From NORP240 sp038134485 (GTDB lineage: Bacteria > Pseudomonadota > Gammaproteobacteria > Pseudomonadales > Pseudohongiellaceae), in contig JAYPVG010000012.1 in NCBI GenBank assembly GCA_038134485.1, positions 1 through 64,000 of the forward strand: 64,000 bases of DNA. The letters are read 5' to 3'. Positions 8,191 to 15,781 of the stretch are shown here, in pieces. The position numbers and the translations under genes were made by a program. Every line of letters starts with the position of its first letter. Position 1 is the first letter of the stretch. The notes beneath the pieces are model-generated. The model saw only the letters and a program-made list of their open reading frames with translations. It was not told where the DNA came from and made no database searches.

Positions 8191-8238
8191 TTATAAAACA
8201 CAACCCAATACAGGCAATACGACCATGTATTGATTCAT
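8191..8238 (-). CDS. ilvI leader peptide (15 residues, Val/Leu-rich)
   Basis: The ORF reads ATG…TAA and encodes MNQYMVVLPVLGCVL. Seven of its 15 residues are Val or Leu, end products of the pathway that ilvIH begins. An AGGGGG Shine-Dalgarno lies five bases upstream. A terminator with a U-tract follows 26 nt after the stop. This is the arrangement of ribosome-mediated attenuation as known for E. coli ilvGMEDA and ilvBN. Ile codons are absent, so charging of tRNA-Val and tRNA-Leu would be the signal. Translation of the ORF is inferred, not shown. Confidence 0.6.
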   Translation of the reverse strand: MNQYMVVLPVLGCVL

Positions 8239-8241
8239 GTC

Positions 8242-8337
8242 GGCCCCCTACGAGATAACGTGATAGGGGCCTTAGGTGGATGTTGTCTGACACCTGGGCA
8301 GCAAACCTGACGGGGGTACGAACAGCAGTGTCAGGTT
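8242..8337 (-). promoter_or_regulatory. Structured 5′ part of the ilvI leader
   Basis: Two mutually exclusive pairings occur. AACCTGAC (8337 to 8330) can pair with GTCAGGTT (8311 to 8304). The overlapping CTGACAC (8334 to 8328) can instead pair with GTGTCAG (8293 to 8287). A third hairpin pairs GGCCCCTA (8271 to 8264) with TAGGGGGCC (8250 to 8242), with one bulged base. Its 3′ arm contains the Shine-Dalgarno of the leader peptide. The pairings are visible in the sequence; a regulatory role is inferred. Confidence 0.4.
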
Positions 8338-8365
8338 CACAGCAGACAGTTCTAGGGGTTGCCTT

Positions 8366-8457
8366 CACTTTCTGCCAAAAATCAGCGGCCAATTCTCCGA
8401 CTTTAAGAAGTAAAGTCAAGAGACGCGAGGCAAAATCGTTGTTTCTGGCAGAAAGTG
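8366..8457 (-). promoter_or_regulatory. Candidate ilvI promoter framed by nested inverted repeats
   Basis: On the minus strand TTGACT (8419 to 8414), 17 bp, then AGAATT (8396 to 8391) form a moderate sigma-70 promoter. It would start transcription near 8384, giving a leader of about 290 nt. A perfect 7-bp dyad (GACTTTA-N5-TAAAGTC, 8399–8417) covers the -35 and spacer. A perfect 12-bp dyad (CACTTTCTGCCA at 8366–8377, its complement at 8446–8457) frames the whole promoter with nearly the same centre. A second promoter-like string, TTGCCT-N16-TATAAA (8217 to 8190), lies inside the leader ORF. Confidence 0.4.
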
Positions 8458-8511
8458 CAACTTTCCCGCCACTGCACCACATTCATCCACCCGGGCCCGG
8501 ACATTCCGATT

Positions 8512-8530
8512 CGGGTCGAATGTCGACCCG
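8512..8530 (-). terminator. Hairpin downstream of clpB
   Basis: A perfect 8-bp inverted repeat with a 3-nt loop (CGGGTCGA-ATG-TCGACCCG on the plus strand) lies 23 bp beyond the clpB stop. There is no U-tract, so it may act as an RNA 3′ end stabiliser or a weak terminator that separates clpB from ilvIH. Confidence 0.4.
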
Positions 8531-8553
8531 CATTATGTCTTCATTAGCTGCTC

Positions 8554-11169
8554 TCACGCCGCCTCGATCGATTCCCTGACCCTCTCAAACCTGAACTCGC
8601 CGCCAGCACCGATGGATACCAAAATTCCGTCGCCTGGATCATAAGAACCCTGGATAACCTGCTGCGCCAGGGGATTTTCGATCCAGTTTTGAATTGCCCG
8701 CTTGAGTGGGCGAGCGCCATAGACCGGATCGTAGCCGAGGCTGGCAATCTTGTCCTTCACCTCGTCTGAGACCTCAAGGCGCAAGTCGCTGTCTGCCAGT
8801 CGCTTATTGAGCAAGGCAATCTGTATGTCCGCGATACCGCGGATCTGATCTCTCTCCAGAGGATGAAAAACCACTGTTTCATCGATGCGGTTAACGAACT
8901 CCGGCGAAAAATGTTTTACTACTACGGACAGCACTGTGCTCTTAACATTTTCATAGGCCTGCTCGTCTGGAATTCCGTGCTGCATTTCCTCCTGAATTCG
9001 GTCCGAACCCAGGTTGGAGGTCATCACAATCACTGTGTTGCGAAAGTCCACGGTTCTGCCGTGTCCGTCAGTCAATCGGCCGTCATCCATGACTTGCAAC
9101 AGGATATTGAATACGTCGGGGTGTGCTTTTTCCACTTCATCAAGCAGCAACACCGAATAAGGACGACGTCGCACCGCCTCGGTGAGATATCCACCTTCTT
9201 CATAACCAACATAACCAGGAGGCGCTCCAATCAACCTGGCTACCGAATGTTGTTCCATAAATTCTGACATATCGATGCGCACCATGGCTTCCTCTGTATC
9301 AAACAGAAATTCCGCCAGAGCCTTGCAGAGTTCTGTCTTGCCGACTCCGGTGGGCCCCAGAAACAGGAACGAACCATTGGGCCGATTGGGGTCAGAGAGT
9401 CCGGAACGGGAGCGACGGACAGCATTAGCCACCGCGTTGACAGCTTCCTGTTGACCTATGACTCGCTTGTGCAGAGCGTCCTCCATCTCCAGCAGCCTTG
9501 CCTTGTCGCTTTGCAGCATCTTACTGACAGGAATACCTGTCCAGCGAGACACGACATCAGCAATTTCATGTTCAGTAACACGATTGCGAAGCAATTGTTT
9601 CTCCTGGGATTCAGCGAGAGTAGCATGTTCCAGTTTCTTTTCGAGGTCAGGAATAATTCCGTACTGGATCTCGGACATACGTCCCAGGTCCCCTGCCCGC
9701 CTCGCTGTTTCCAGATCATGTCGCGCCTTTTCCAAAGAGCTTTTAAAAGATTGGGCGCCTTGAAGCGATGCCTTCTCGGATTTCCAAATTTCCTCCAAGT
9801 CGGAGTATTCTATTTCCAGTCCAGCAATGTCCGCAGCCAGTTTCGCCTTGCGCTTCTCAGTAGCCTCATCCTTATCTTTTTTGAGTGCCTCCTGCTCTAT
9901 CTTGAGTTGAATAAGGCGTCGCTCGAGCCGGTCCATTTCTTCGGGCTTGGAATCAATCTCCATTCGAATCAGGCTTGCGGCTTCATCGATCAGATCAATT
10001 GCCTTATCCGGAAGTTGGCGGTCAGTAATGTATCGCTGAGACAATTTTGACGCAGCGATAATTGCCGAGTCGGAAATATCAACTCCATGGTGTACTTCGT
10101 AACGCTCTTTCAATCCCCTGAGTATGGCGATGGTGTCTTCCTCAGTCGGCTCATCTACTACAACCTTCTGAAATCGTCGCTCAAGCGCCGCGTCTTTCTC
10201 GATATATTGCCGGTATTCATCCAACGTAGTCGCACCCACACAATGCAACTCACCCCTGGCAAGAGCCGGCTTGAGCATGTTCCCTGCGTCCATAGCGCCT
10301 TCGGCTTTTCCAGCGCCCACCATTGTGTGCAACTCGTCAATGAATAAAATGATAGAGCCTTCCTGCTTGGACAGTTCGTTGAGAACAGCTTTCAGCCGCT
10401 CTTCAAAATCGCCTCTGAATTTCGCACCCGCTATCAATGAGCCCATATCCAGAGCGAGTATTTTTTTATCTTTCAGCCCTTCCGGAACCTCACCGTTTAC
10501 GATTCGCTGCGCTAAACCTTCAACAATAGCCGTCTTGCCCACACCGGGCTCACCGATTAGCACTGGATTGTTTTTGGTGCGGCGCTGCAAAACTTGTATG
10601 GTTCTACGAATTTCCGAGTCACGCCCTATGACTGGGTCTAACTCGCCACTCTCGGCTTTCTCGGTAAGGTCGACACAGTAGCGCGATAACGCCTGCCAGG
10701 CCTCTTCTGCCCCGGCATCGCTGACGGTGTCTCCGCCCCTGAGGTTGCTGATCGCTGTCTCCAGCGCCTTTTCTGAGACACCAAAGGAACTTAACACCTT
10801 CCCTACGTTTCCCTTGTCGCCCATAGCGACCAGCAGAACCGTCTCGCTAGAGATAAACTTGTCGCCCTTGCGTTGAGCCAGTTTGTCAGCCTGATTCAGT
10901 AATCTTGCGAGATCCTGAGAAATGGCAATATCTCCTTCTCCTCCAGGCACCGTTGGCAAATCATTGAAGATCTTGTGCAACTGCTGACGAAGTTCTGGAA
11001 CGTTATATCCGACTTGCGCGAGCAATGGTTTAACAGACCCACCTTTCTGATCAATGAGGGCTATCAGCAAGTGCACAGGCTCGATGAAATTATTGTCATT
11101 TCCGAGCGCCAGCGACTGGGCATCGGCAAGGGCAGACTGTAATTTGCTAGTGAATTTTTCCAGGCTCAT
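8554..11169 (-). CDS. clpB: ATP-dependent disaggregase ClpB
   Basis: ClpB is a cytosolic AAA+ hexamer that, with DnaK, threads proteins out of heat-induced aggregates. Domains in order are the Clp N-domain (about 1–145), AAA-1 with Walker A GEPGVGKTAIVEG, the coiled-coil M-domain (about 400–520) that distinguishes ClpB from ClpA/C, and AAA-2 with GPTGVGKTELCKALA, then the D2-small domain. I use the ATG at 11169 (871 residues), which has the Shine-Dalgarno GAGGAAAT. The ATG at 11187 adds six residues and lacks one. No convincing sigma-32 promoter was found upstream. Confidence 0.97.
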   Translation of the reverse strand: MSLEKFTSKLQSALADAQSLALGNDNNFIEPVHLLIALIDQKGGSVKPLLAQVGYNVPELRQQLHKIFNDLPTVPGGEGDIAISQDLARLLNQADKLAQRKGDKFISSETVLLVAMGDKGNVGKVLSSFGVSEKALETAISNLRGGDTVSDAGAEEAWQALSRYCVDLTEKAESGELDPVIGRDSEIRRTIQVLQRRTKNNPVLIGEPGVGKTAIVEGLAQRIVNGEVPEGLKDKKILALDMGSLIAGAKFRGDFEERLKAVLNELSKQEGSIILFIDELHTMVGAGKAEGAMDAGNMLKPALARGELHCVGATTLDEYRQYIEKDAALERRFQKVVVDEPTEEDTIAILRGLKERYEVHHGVDISDSAIIAASKLSQRYITDRQLPDKAIDLIDEAASLIRMEIDSKPEEMDRLERRLIQLKIEQEALKKDKDEATEKRKAKLAADIAGLEIEYSDLEEIWKSEKASLQGAQSFKSSLEKARHDLETARRAGDLGRMSEIQYGIIPDLEKKLEHATLAESQEKQLLRNRVTEHEIADVVSRWTGIPVSKMLQSDKARLLEMEDALHKRVIGQQEAVNAVANAVRRSRSGLSDPNRPNGSFLFLGPTGVGKTELCKALAEFLFDTEEAMVRIDMSEFMEQHSVARLIGAPPGYVGYEEGGYLTEAVRRRPYSVLLLDEVEKAHPDVFNILLQVMDDGRLTDGHGRTVDFRNTVIVMTSNLGSDRIQEEMQHGIPDEQAYENVKSTVLSVVVKHFSPEFVNRIDETVVFHPLERDQIRGIADIQIALLNKRLADSDLRLEVSDEVKDKIASLGYDPVYGARPLKRAIQNWIENPLAQQVIQGSYDPGDGILVSIGAGGEFRFERVRESIEAA

Positions 11170-11197
11170 GATATTTCCTCGATTCAATGTGCTGCCG

Positions 11198-11224
11198 GCC
11201 CCAGCCTTACCGATTGGTTGGGGC
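11198..11224 (-). other. Hairpin in the clpB 5′ untranslated region
   Basis: GCCCCA and TGGGGC (11198–11203 and 11219–11224) form a 6-bp stem about 30 nt before the clpB start. It could influence expression of this heat-shock gene, for example as a temperature-sensitive structure, but the Shine-Dalgarno is not in the stem and the idea is weak. Confidence 0.25.
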
Positions 11225-11330
11225 GCAACGCATCACCCTTTGGAGAGACACTTACTGCACAAAATAAGGCCGAAATTACGAAAATCAATGCAATCAGGAA
11301 GACTGCAGTAGTTTCTGGGACATTAAGTGA

Positions 11331-12095
11331 TCAAGACTTGAGGTAAATCAAACTGGCCATGCGGCCCGTATTTTCTTGCCGACGAAAAGAATAAAAACTT
11401 GCCGCATCACAATAAGTGCAGAGTCCTCCTCCAGAGACCTCCACGCCAAGGCTCTGGAGCTTGACCGTCGCAATCTGGTACAAATCAGCGCGATATTTGC
11501 CGGCTTCGCTATCATCGACAAAACAGACGCTCAACTGCTTCATCAAATCACTATCGTTCACGTCAAGGATCGCCTGCTTAACGTCGTTTCCCACTTGAAA
11601 ATGGCAGGGTCCGATTGCCGGCCCCAGCCAGGCGATCACCTCTGCGGGTGACGCAGGAAATTGTGCAATGGTCCGCTCCAGTATTCCCGCCGCCAGCCCT
11701 CTCCAGCCGGCATGAGCCAATGCCACAGCGTCGCCCGATTTGTTAGTAAGAAACACCGGCAGGCAGTCTGCCGTCAATACACAGCACGCCAAACCGGTTT
11801 CGCTGGTAAAAGCGGCATCCGCGGGTTGCGGGACGCCACTCCGCCCGGCCTGCACAACCCGAGCCCCGTGACTCTGTTGTAGCCACTGAAAGTCGACCTG
11901 TTCTGCAAGAGAACGCTGTAGTAATTCACCGTTTTTCTTTACATGATCAGGATCATCACCGACATGAAACGCCAGATTTAAACTCGAAAAATTACCGGTA
12001 CTTATTCCACCTGCCCGGGAAGTGGTCAGCGCGACCACATTGCCCGGCGCATCCCAGTCCGCACTAATCCAGCTTCCGGCCGGTTCCGCTATCAT
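11331..12095 (-). CDS. pgeF: Peptidoglycan editing factor PgeF (YfiH, laccase-domain family)
   Basis: E. coli PgeF is a cytoplasmic amidase-like enzyme that removes wrongly incorporated L-Ser from UDP-MurNAc peptides. Related proteins were called polyphenol oxidases or laccases. The metal-site motifs are present: QSHGARVVQ, VALAHAGWRG and GPAIGPCHFQVG. The length of 254 residues is normal. Its ATG overlaps the rluD stop (ATGA), so the two genes are translationally coupled. clpB follows after about 160 bp, as in Pseudomonas. Confidence 0.92.
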   Translation of the reverse strand: MIAEPAGSWISADWDAPGNVVALTTSRAGGISTGNFSSLNLAFHVGDDPDHVKKNGELLQRSLAEQVDFQWLQQSHGARVVQAGRSGVPQPADAAFTSETGLACCVLTADCLPVFLTNKSGDAVALAHAGWRGLAAGILERTIAQFPASPAEVIAWLGPAIGPCHFQVGNDVKQAILDVNDSDLMKQLSVCFVDDSEAGKYRADLYQIATVKLQSLGVEVSGGGLCTYCDAASFYSFRRQENTGRMASLIYLKS

Positions 12096-13064
12096 TGAGG
12101 TTGCTGCTCCTCATCCAGATTAAGCGAATTTAATAGGGATAAGATGTCAGCCGGAAGGTCAATCTCCCAACTCATCTGCTGCCCGTCGAGAGGATGGAGA
12201 AGACTCAGCAATCTCGCGTGCAGGGCTTGCCGCTTGAATCGCCGCAAAGTCTTTTCCAGGGATTCGCCGCAGTTAGGCGGTATGCGCAGCCGACCGCCAT
12301 ACAACTGGTCACCAACAAGGGGGTATTGAAGATGAGCGAAATGAACTCGAATCTGATGGGTACGTCCGGTCTCGAGTTTCACTCTTACATGAGTATGGCT
12401 TCGATAGCGTTTTATAACCTTGTAATGGGTAATCGCGTCCTTTCCGTTATGGACAATCGCCTGTTTCTTGCGATTGACAGGATGGCGACCCAGTGCCTGA
12501 TCGATTGTTCCGCCGGCAGTGAGAACGCCGTTGACCACCGCTTCATACTCTCGAGTAACAGTTCTTGACTGCAACTGATTAACCAGCGAAGTATGAGCCT
12601 GCAGGGTTTTGGCGACCACCATCAATCCAGTTGTATCCTTATCCAGCCTATGCACGATGCCTGCGCGCGGCACCAGTTCGAGTTGTGGGCAGTAGTGCAA
12701 TAAACCATTTAGCAAAGTGCCATCCCGGTGGCCGGCCGCAGGGTGAACAACGGCGCCAGCCTGTTTATTGATAACCAGAAGACTGGCATCTTCAAAAAGA
12801 ATGTCGAGCGCCATAGGCTCCGATTCCCAAGTGTCCACGGCGGCCAACTCAGCGTTGATACTCAGGCAATCTGACGGGAAGACCTTATCGCGGGTCCGAC
12901 TGATGGCACCATTTAATAGCAAACTTCCCTCCTTTATCCANNNNNNNNNNGCTTTGCAATCTGGCGCGCGAAAAGTCCGGAAACAATTGCGCTGCTGCCT
13001 GGTCCAATCTCTTACCTGACAGATCATCGGTGACTTCAGCTTGCAGTTCGATACGCGCGTTCAT
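12092..13064 (-). CDS. rluD: 23S rRNA pseudouridine(1911/1915/1917) synthase RluD, interrupted by an assembly gap
   Basis: RluD makes three pseudouridines in helix 69 of 23S rRNA and aids ribosome assembly. The N-terminal S4 RNA-binding domain starts at the ATG at 13064 (MNARIELQAEV, then RLDQAAAQLFPDFSRARLQS). The catalytic domain has HRLDKDTTGLMVVAK with the active-site Asp. Ten N at 12941–12950 break the reading frame between RARLQS and WIKEGSLLLNG. E. coli RluD reads RSRIKEWILDQRVLVNG across the same point, so few or no residues appear to be missing. The break is an assembly artefact, not a pseudogene. Confidence 0.9.
12941..12950. other. Assembly gap (10 N) inside rluD
   Basis: A run of ten undetermined bases joins two contigs. 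Because 10 is not a multiple of three it creates an apparent frameshift. The flanking codons AGC and TGG give Ser-Trp if joined directly, in register with the RluD family. Confidence 0.95.
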
Positions 13065-13177
13065 TGCGTCATGATACTGTATTTGCCGCAACTTGAGACA
13101 CGCTGACGTTCGTCAGTATCCGTTGGCTATGGGCTTGACCGCCGGCGTGTGGTTAAATAGGCGTCGATTGAAAATTG

Positions 13178-14194
13178 ATGATCAAACTCATGACAGAAAA
13201 TTGTTCTTACCAGGCGTTTGTTAAACGCACGATACTGGTTAGTTGCGTCTTGCTATTGACCGCCTGCGGTCTGTTCAACCGTGATGAGGATCAGGACGAA
13301 TTCTCGGACTTGTCCACTGAAGAGCAATTTTATCAGGTTGCTTTGCGACAGCTGAATGCGCAAAACTTTCGCGCAGCGATCAACACCTATCAGGCCCTGG
13401 AATCGAGATTTCCTTTCGGTCGATTTGCCACGCAGGCGCAAATAGAACTGGTTTATGCTTATTATCGAAACGGAGACGCGGAGGCTGCGATAGCGGCAGC
13501 GGATAGATTCATTCGCCTAAATCCGGAAGATCCAAATGTTGATTACGCCTACTATATGAAGGGTCTTTCTTCGTTTACTGCCGATGACAGCCTGCTAGAC
13601 CGTTTCTTGCCAACGGATCCATCTAAGCGGGATCCCGGTAAGGCCCGCGAGTCATTTTCTGAATTTTCACAACTTCTGGCGCTTTATCCCGACAGTCCCT
13701 ATGCGCCCGATGCCAGGGCTAGAATGATTTATCTGCGCAACAGCTTGGCTCGCTTCGAAATTCACGTTTCCAATTACTATCTGACCCGACGAGCTTACGT
13801 TGCCGCGCTAAATCGAGCCAAATACGTGGTCGAAAATTTTCAGGGCACTCCCGCTGTAGCTGATGGCATGGCGATAATGGTCGAATGCTACCTGCGCCTT
13901 GGCCTTAACGACCTGGCCGATACCTCTTTGGCAATACTGCGGGAAAATTATCCCCAACATGCTTCGCTGGATGATGGCGGAGATTTCCTGATCCGCACCG
14001 AAATTACCAACCCTTCCATCCTTTACACCGCGACATTTGGATTGATTGGGAATAATGCAATAGAACCTCCCCTGGGTCCGATTTCCCGACCTCGCACGTC
14101 AGGGAGTCAGGAAATCATCAACTCCCAGGGGGACCCTGTCCAGGAAGAGGAACGCTCGCTGCTGGACATTCTGACCCTTGGCATCTTCAACTGA
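13178..14194 (+). CDS. bamD: Outer membrane protein assembly factor BamD (ComL)
   Basis: BamD is a lipoprotein of the BAM complex, on the periplasmic face of the outer membrane, which inserts beta-barrel proteins. The signal peptide ends in the lipobox LLTAC. Tetratricopeptide-like repeats follow (EEQFYQVALRQL, FRAAINTYQALESRFPFGRFA, AEAAIAAADRFIRLNPEDP). The length of about 338 residues exceeds the 245 of E. coli but is similar to the pseudomonad ComL form as I recall it. The last 70 residues are Pro/Ser/Gly-rich and probably flexible. The start is uncertain: ATG at 13178 or 13190, neither with a good Shine-Dalgarno. It is divergent from rluD. Confidence 0.92.
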   Translation: MIKLMTENCSYQAFVKRTILVSCVLLLTACGLFNRDEDQDEFSDLSTEEQFYQVALRQLNAQNFRAAINTYQALESRFPFGRFATQAQIELVYAYYRNGDAEAAIAAADRFIRLNPEDPNVDYAYYMKGLSSFTADDSLLDRFLPTDPSKRDPGKARESFSEFSQLLALYPDSPYAPDARARMIYLRNSLARFEIHVSNYYLTRRAYVAALNRAKYVVENFQGTPAVADGMAIMVECYLRLGLNDLADTSLAILRENYPQHASLDDGGDFLIRTEITNPSILYTATFGLIGNNAIEPPLGPISRPRTSGSQEIINSQGDPVQEEERSLLDILTLGIFN

Positions 14195-14346
14195 TCGATC
14201 GTTCATTTGCATATCCGGTCCGGCAACAATTTCTGGCAGCAGTTCCTAAAATGCGTATTTTCAAGGAATAGTGTGTAAACCTGACTTGAAAACGTGCGTT
14301 AGTATCTTCTGATACAAAAAAGCGGTAGTTCAGATTAACCGGCATA

Positions 14347-14964
14347 ATGCCTGGGATCGAGAAATCCCCTGACGATTGGAAATACCTACTAGTGGAGAGT
14401 CAAGGATTACAGCGGAAGCACGATCTTGATCAAGTCGAGCAATTAGACGCCTTTCTCGCAAACGTGCAGGGTCGCGCATACCGTATAGCTCAGATCGCTA
14501 CCGGCAGTAAGGAGGATGCCCTCGATGTGGTGCAGGACGCCATGTTCAAGCTGGTAGAAAAGTACAGCGAGCGACCCGCATCCGAATGGCAACCACTTTT
14601 TTATCGCATTCTGCAAAGCCGAATCAATGATTGGTACCGTCGAACCAGTGTTCGTAGCCGGCATCACGGATCTCTCGCGTCGGCAAGCGATGAGCAGCAT
14701 GAAGATCCCATACAAAACCGCAAAGACCCCCACGGCAGATCTCCAGATGAGCAACTGCAAACTCTATCGAGCATGGAAAAATTACAAACGGCCCTGGAAA
14801 AACTTCCACTCCGCCAACAACAGGCATTTCTGTTGAGAGCGTGGGAAGGGATGGATGTCAAACAGACAGCAGTCGCCATGTCCTGCGCAGAAGGAAGCGT
14901 AAAAACTCATTATTCCAGAGCCATTCACAGCCTCAGGGAAGCATTGGGGGATTATTGGCCATGA
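14347..14964 (+). CDS. ECF-type RNA polymerase sigma factor
   Basis: This is a sigma-70 family factor with only regions 2 and 4. Region 2 runs about residues 45–105 (RAYRIAQIATGSKEDALDVV, FKLVEKY, INDWYRR). Region 4 runs about 145–200 (KLPLRQQQAFLLRAWEGMD, CAEGSVKTHYSRAIHSLREAL). A polar linker of about 40 residues separates them. Its stop overlaps the next ATG (ATGA). The downstream genes encode a one-helix membrane protein, a small exported acidic protein and a DUF3106 protein, so it likely controls an envelope-related response under an anti-sigma factor. Confidence 0.88.
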   Translation: MPGIEKSPDDWKYLLVESQGLQRKHDLDQVEQLDAFLANVQGRAYRIAQIATGSKEDALDVVQDAMFKLVEKYSERPASEWQPLFYRILQSRINDWYRRTSVRSRHHGSLASASDEQHEDPIQNRKDPHGRSPDEQLQTLSSMEKLQTALEKLPLRQQQAFLLRAWEGMDVKQTAVAMSCAEGSVKTHYSRAIHSLREALGDYWP

Positions 14965-15491
14965 TTACCCATGATGAAGATCGGATGCTGAAAGAGATAC
15001 GCCAAGCCCTTGATCGGAGCGTTTCCGCGATTGACTCTGATACACAGTATCGCCTGGACGACATTCGCAGGCAGGCAATGCAGCTTGAGTCTGGTTCGCA
15101 CCCCGTAAATGATAGCGAGGACGGCCTGATAATGGCGGTAAAGGTCGGATTGGACGACAGCGTCATGGATCTCGAACAGGGCATCGTTGCGAGTCTGGAA
15201 ATGACCAGGAAATCGGCTCTCAACCGCATTAACAATTTGAGTTCCCGAGCCGGAATATGGCAACCGATGACGGCGCGTCTCAAGTTACCCCGGATTGCCA
15301 TTCCCACCGGGGCTTTTGCCGCTGCCTGCGTGCTGATGACGATGGCAGTCGTTTTTTACCAAATTCCGCCGCAGACTGATAATGATCTGGCCGAAGCGGA
15401 GGTATTGCTGTTTGCATCAGGTGATGAAATTGAACTTTACGGAGACCTGGAATTCTACCTGTGGCTGGCGGACAGTGGGTTACCCAACTAG
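14961..15491 (+). CDS. Single-pass membrane protein, putative anti-sigma factor
   Basis: The protein has 176 residues and I do not recognise its family with certainty. The first 100 residues are polar, helical and charged (DEDRMLKEIRQALDRS, RLDDIRRQAMQLE). One transmembrane helix follows (FAAACVLMTMAVVFYQIP, near residue 118). The last 40 residues are acidic and would be periplasmic. A cytoplasmic helical region, one helix and translational coupling to a sigma factor make an anti-sigma role likely. The ATG at 14961 is chosen because it overlaps the sigma-factor stop as ATGA. Confidence 0.6.
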   Translation: MITHDEDRMLKEIRQALDRSVSAIDSDTQYRLDDIRRQAMQLESGSHPVNDSEDGLIMAVKVGLDDSVMDLEQGIVASLEMTRKSALNRINNLSSRAGIWQPMTARLKLPRIAIPTGAFAAACVLMTMAVVFYQIPPQTDNDLAEAEVLLFASGDEIELYGDLEFYLWLADSGLPN

Positions 15492-15771
15492 CTCGACAAT
15501 TCTCATGTCTGCCATGTTACTGGCCCGGGTTGCCTCTGCAGCACAAGAAACACAAGACAGCGGCATACCCAGCCTTGAGTTTCTTGAATTTCTGGGGAGC
15601 TTCGAAACGGATTCCGGACAATGGATTGACCCAGTGGAATTAATGCAACCGGATTTTGCACAGCTGCTGGAGAGTGTTGATAAATTGCCATCGCAGACGA
15701 CCGGCATACCCGAACAGGAAAACCACTCACAGGCTGACGGTAGCGACAACGAAGACGAAGACGAGATTTGA
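15475..15771 (+). CDS. Small exported acidic protein of the sigma-factor operon
   Basis: The family is not recognised. From the GTG at 15475 the N-terminus looks like a signal peptide (hydrophobic ILMSAMLLARVASA, cleavage after ASA before AQETQ), though it lacks basic residues. An ATG at 15505 is the alternative start and leaves only about 12 residues before the cleavage site. The mature part is short and very acidic, with a tail of Asp/Glu (DNEDEDEI). It overlaps the preceding gene and ends ten bases before the DUF3106 gene. A role together with that protein is inferred from position only. Confidence 0.5.
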   Translation: MGYPTSSTILMSAMLLARVASAAQETQDSGIPSLEFLEFLGSFETDSGQWIDPVELMQPDFAQLLESVDKLPSQTTGIPEQENHSQADGSDNEDEDEI

Positions 15772-15781
15772 GCCAATTATC

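Noticed and set aside
8190..8217. Second ilvI promoter TTGCCT-N16-TATAAA
   Set aside because: It is promoter-like but lies within the leader ORF, whose codon bias and downstream terminator are better explained by attenuation. It is kept only as an alternative.
8102..8482. 126-codon open frame upstream of ilvI
   Set aside because: It covers the promoter, hairpins and terminator of the ilvI leader, has no Shine-Dalgarno and no familiar sequence. The 15-codon ORF in another frame explains the region better.
12885..13091. Separate small gene at the rluD N-terminus
   Set aside because: It is the true rluD start in a frame split by the ten N; past the N it reads out of frame.
13135..13160. Promoter TTGACC…TTAAAT before bamD
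   Set aside because: The spacer is only 12 bp, too short for sigma-70.
14286..14315. Autoregulatory ECF or sigma-70 promoter before the sigma-factor gene
   Set aside because: TGAAAAC and TCTGATA are present but the spacing is wrong for an ECF promoter, and TTGAAA lacks a convincing -10 at 16–18 bp.
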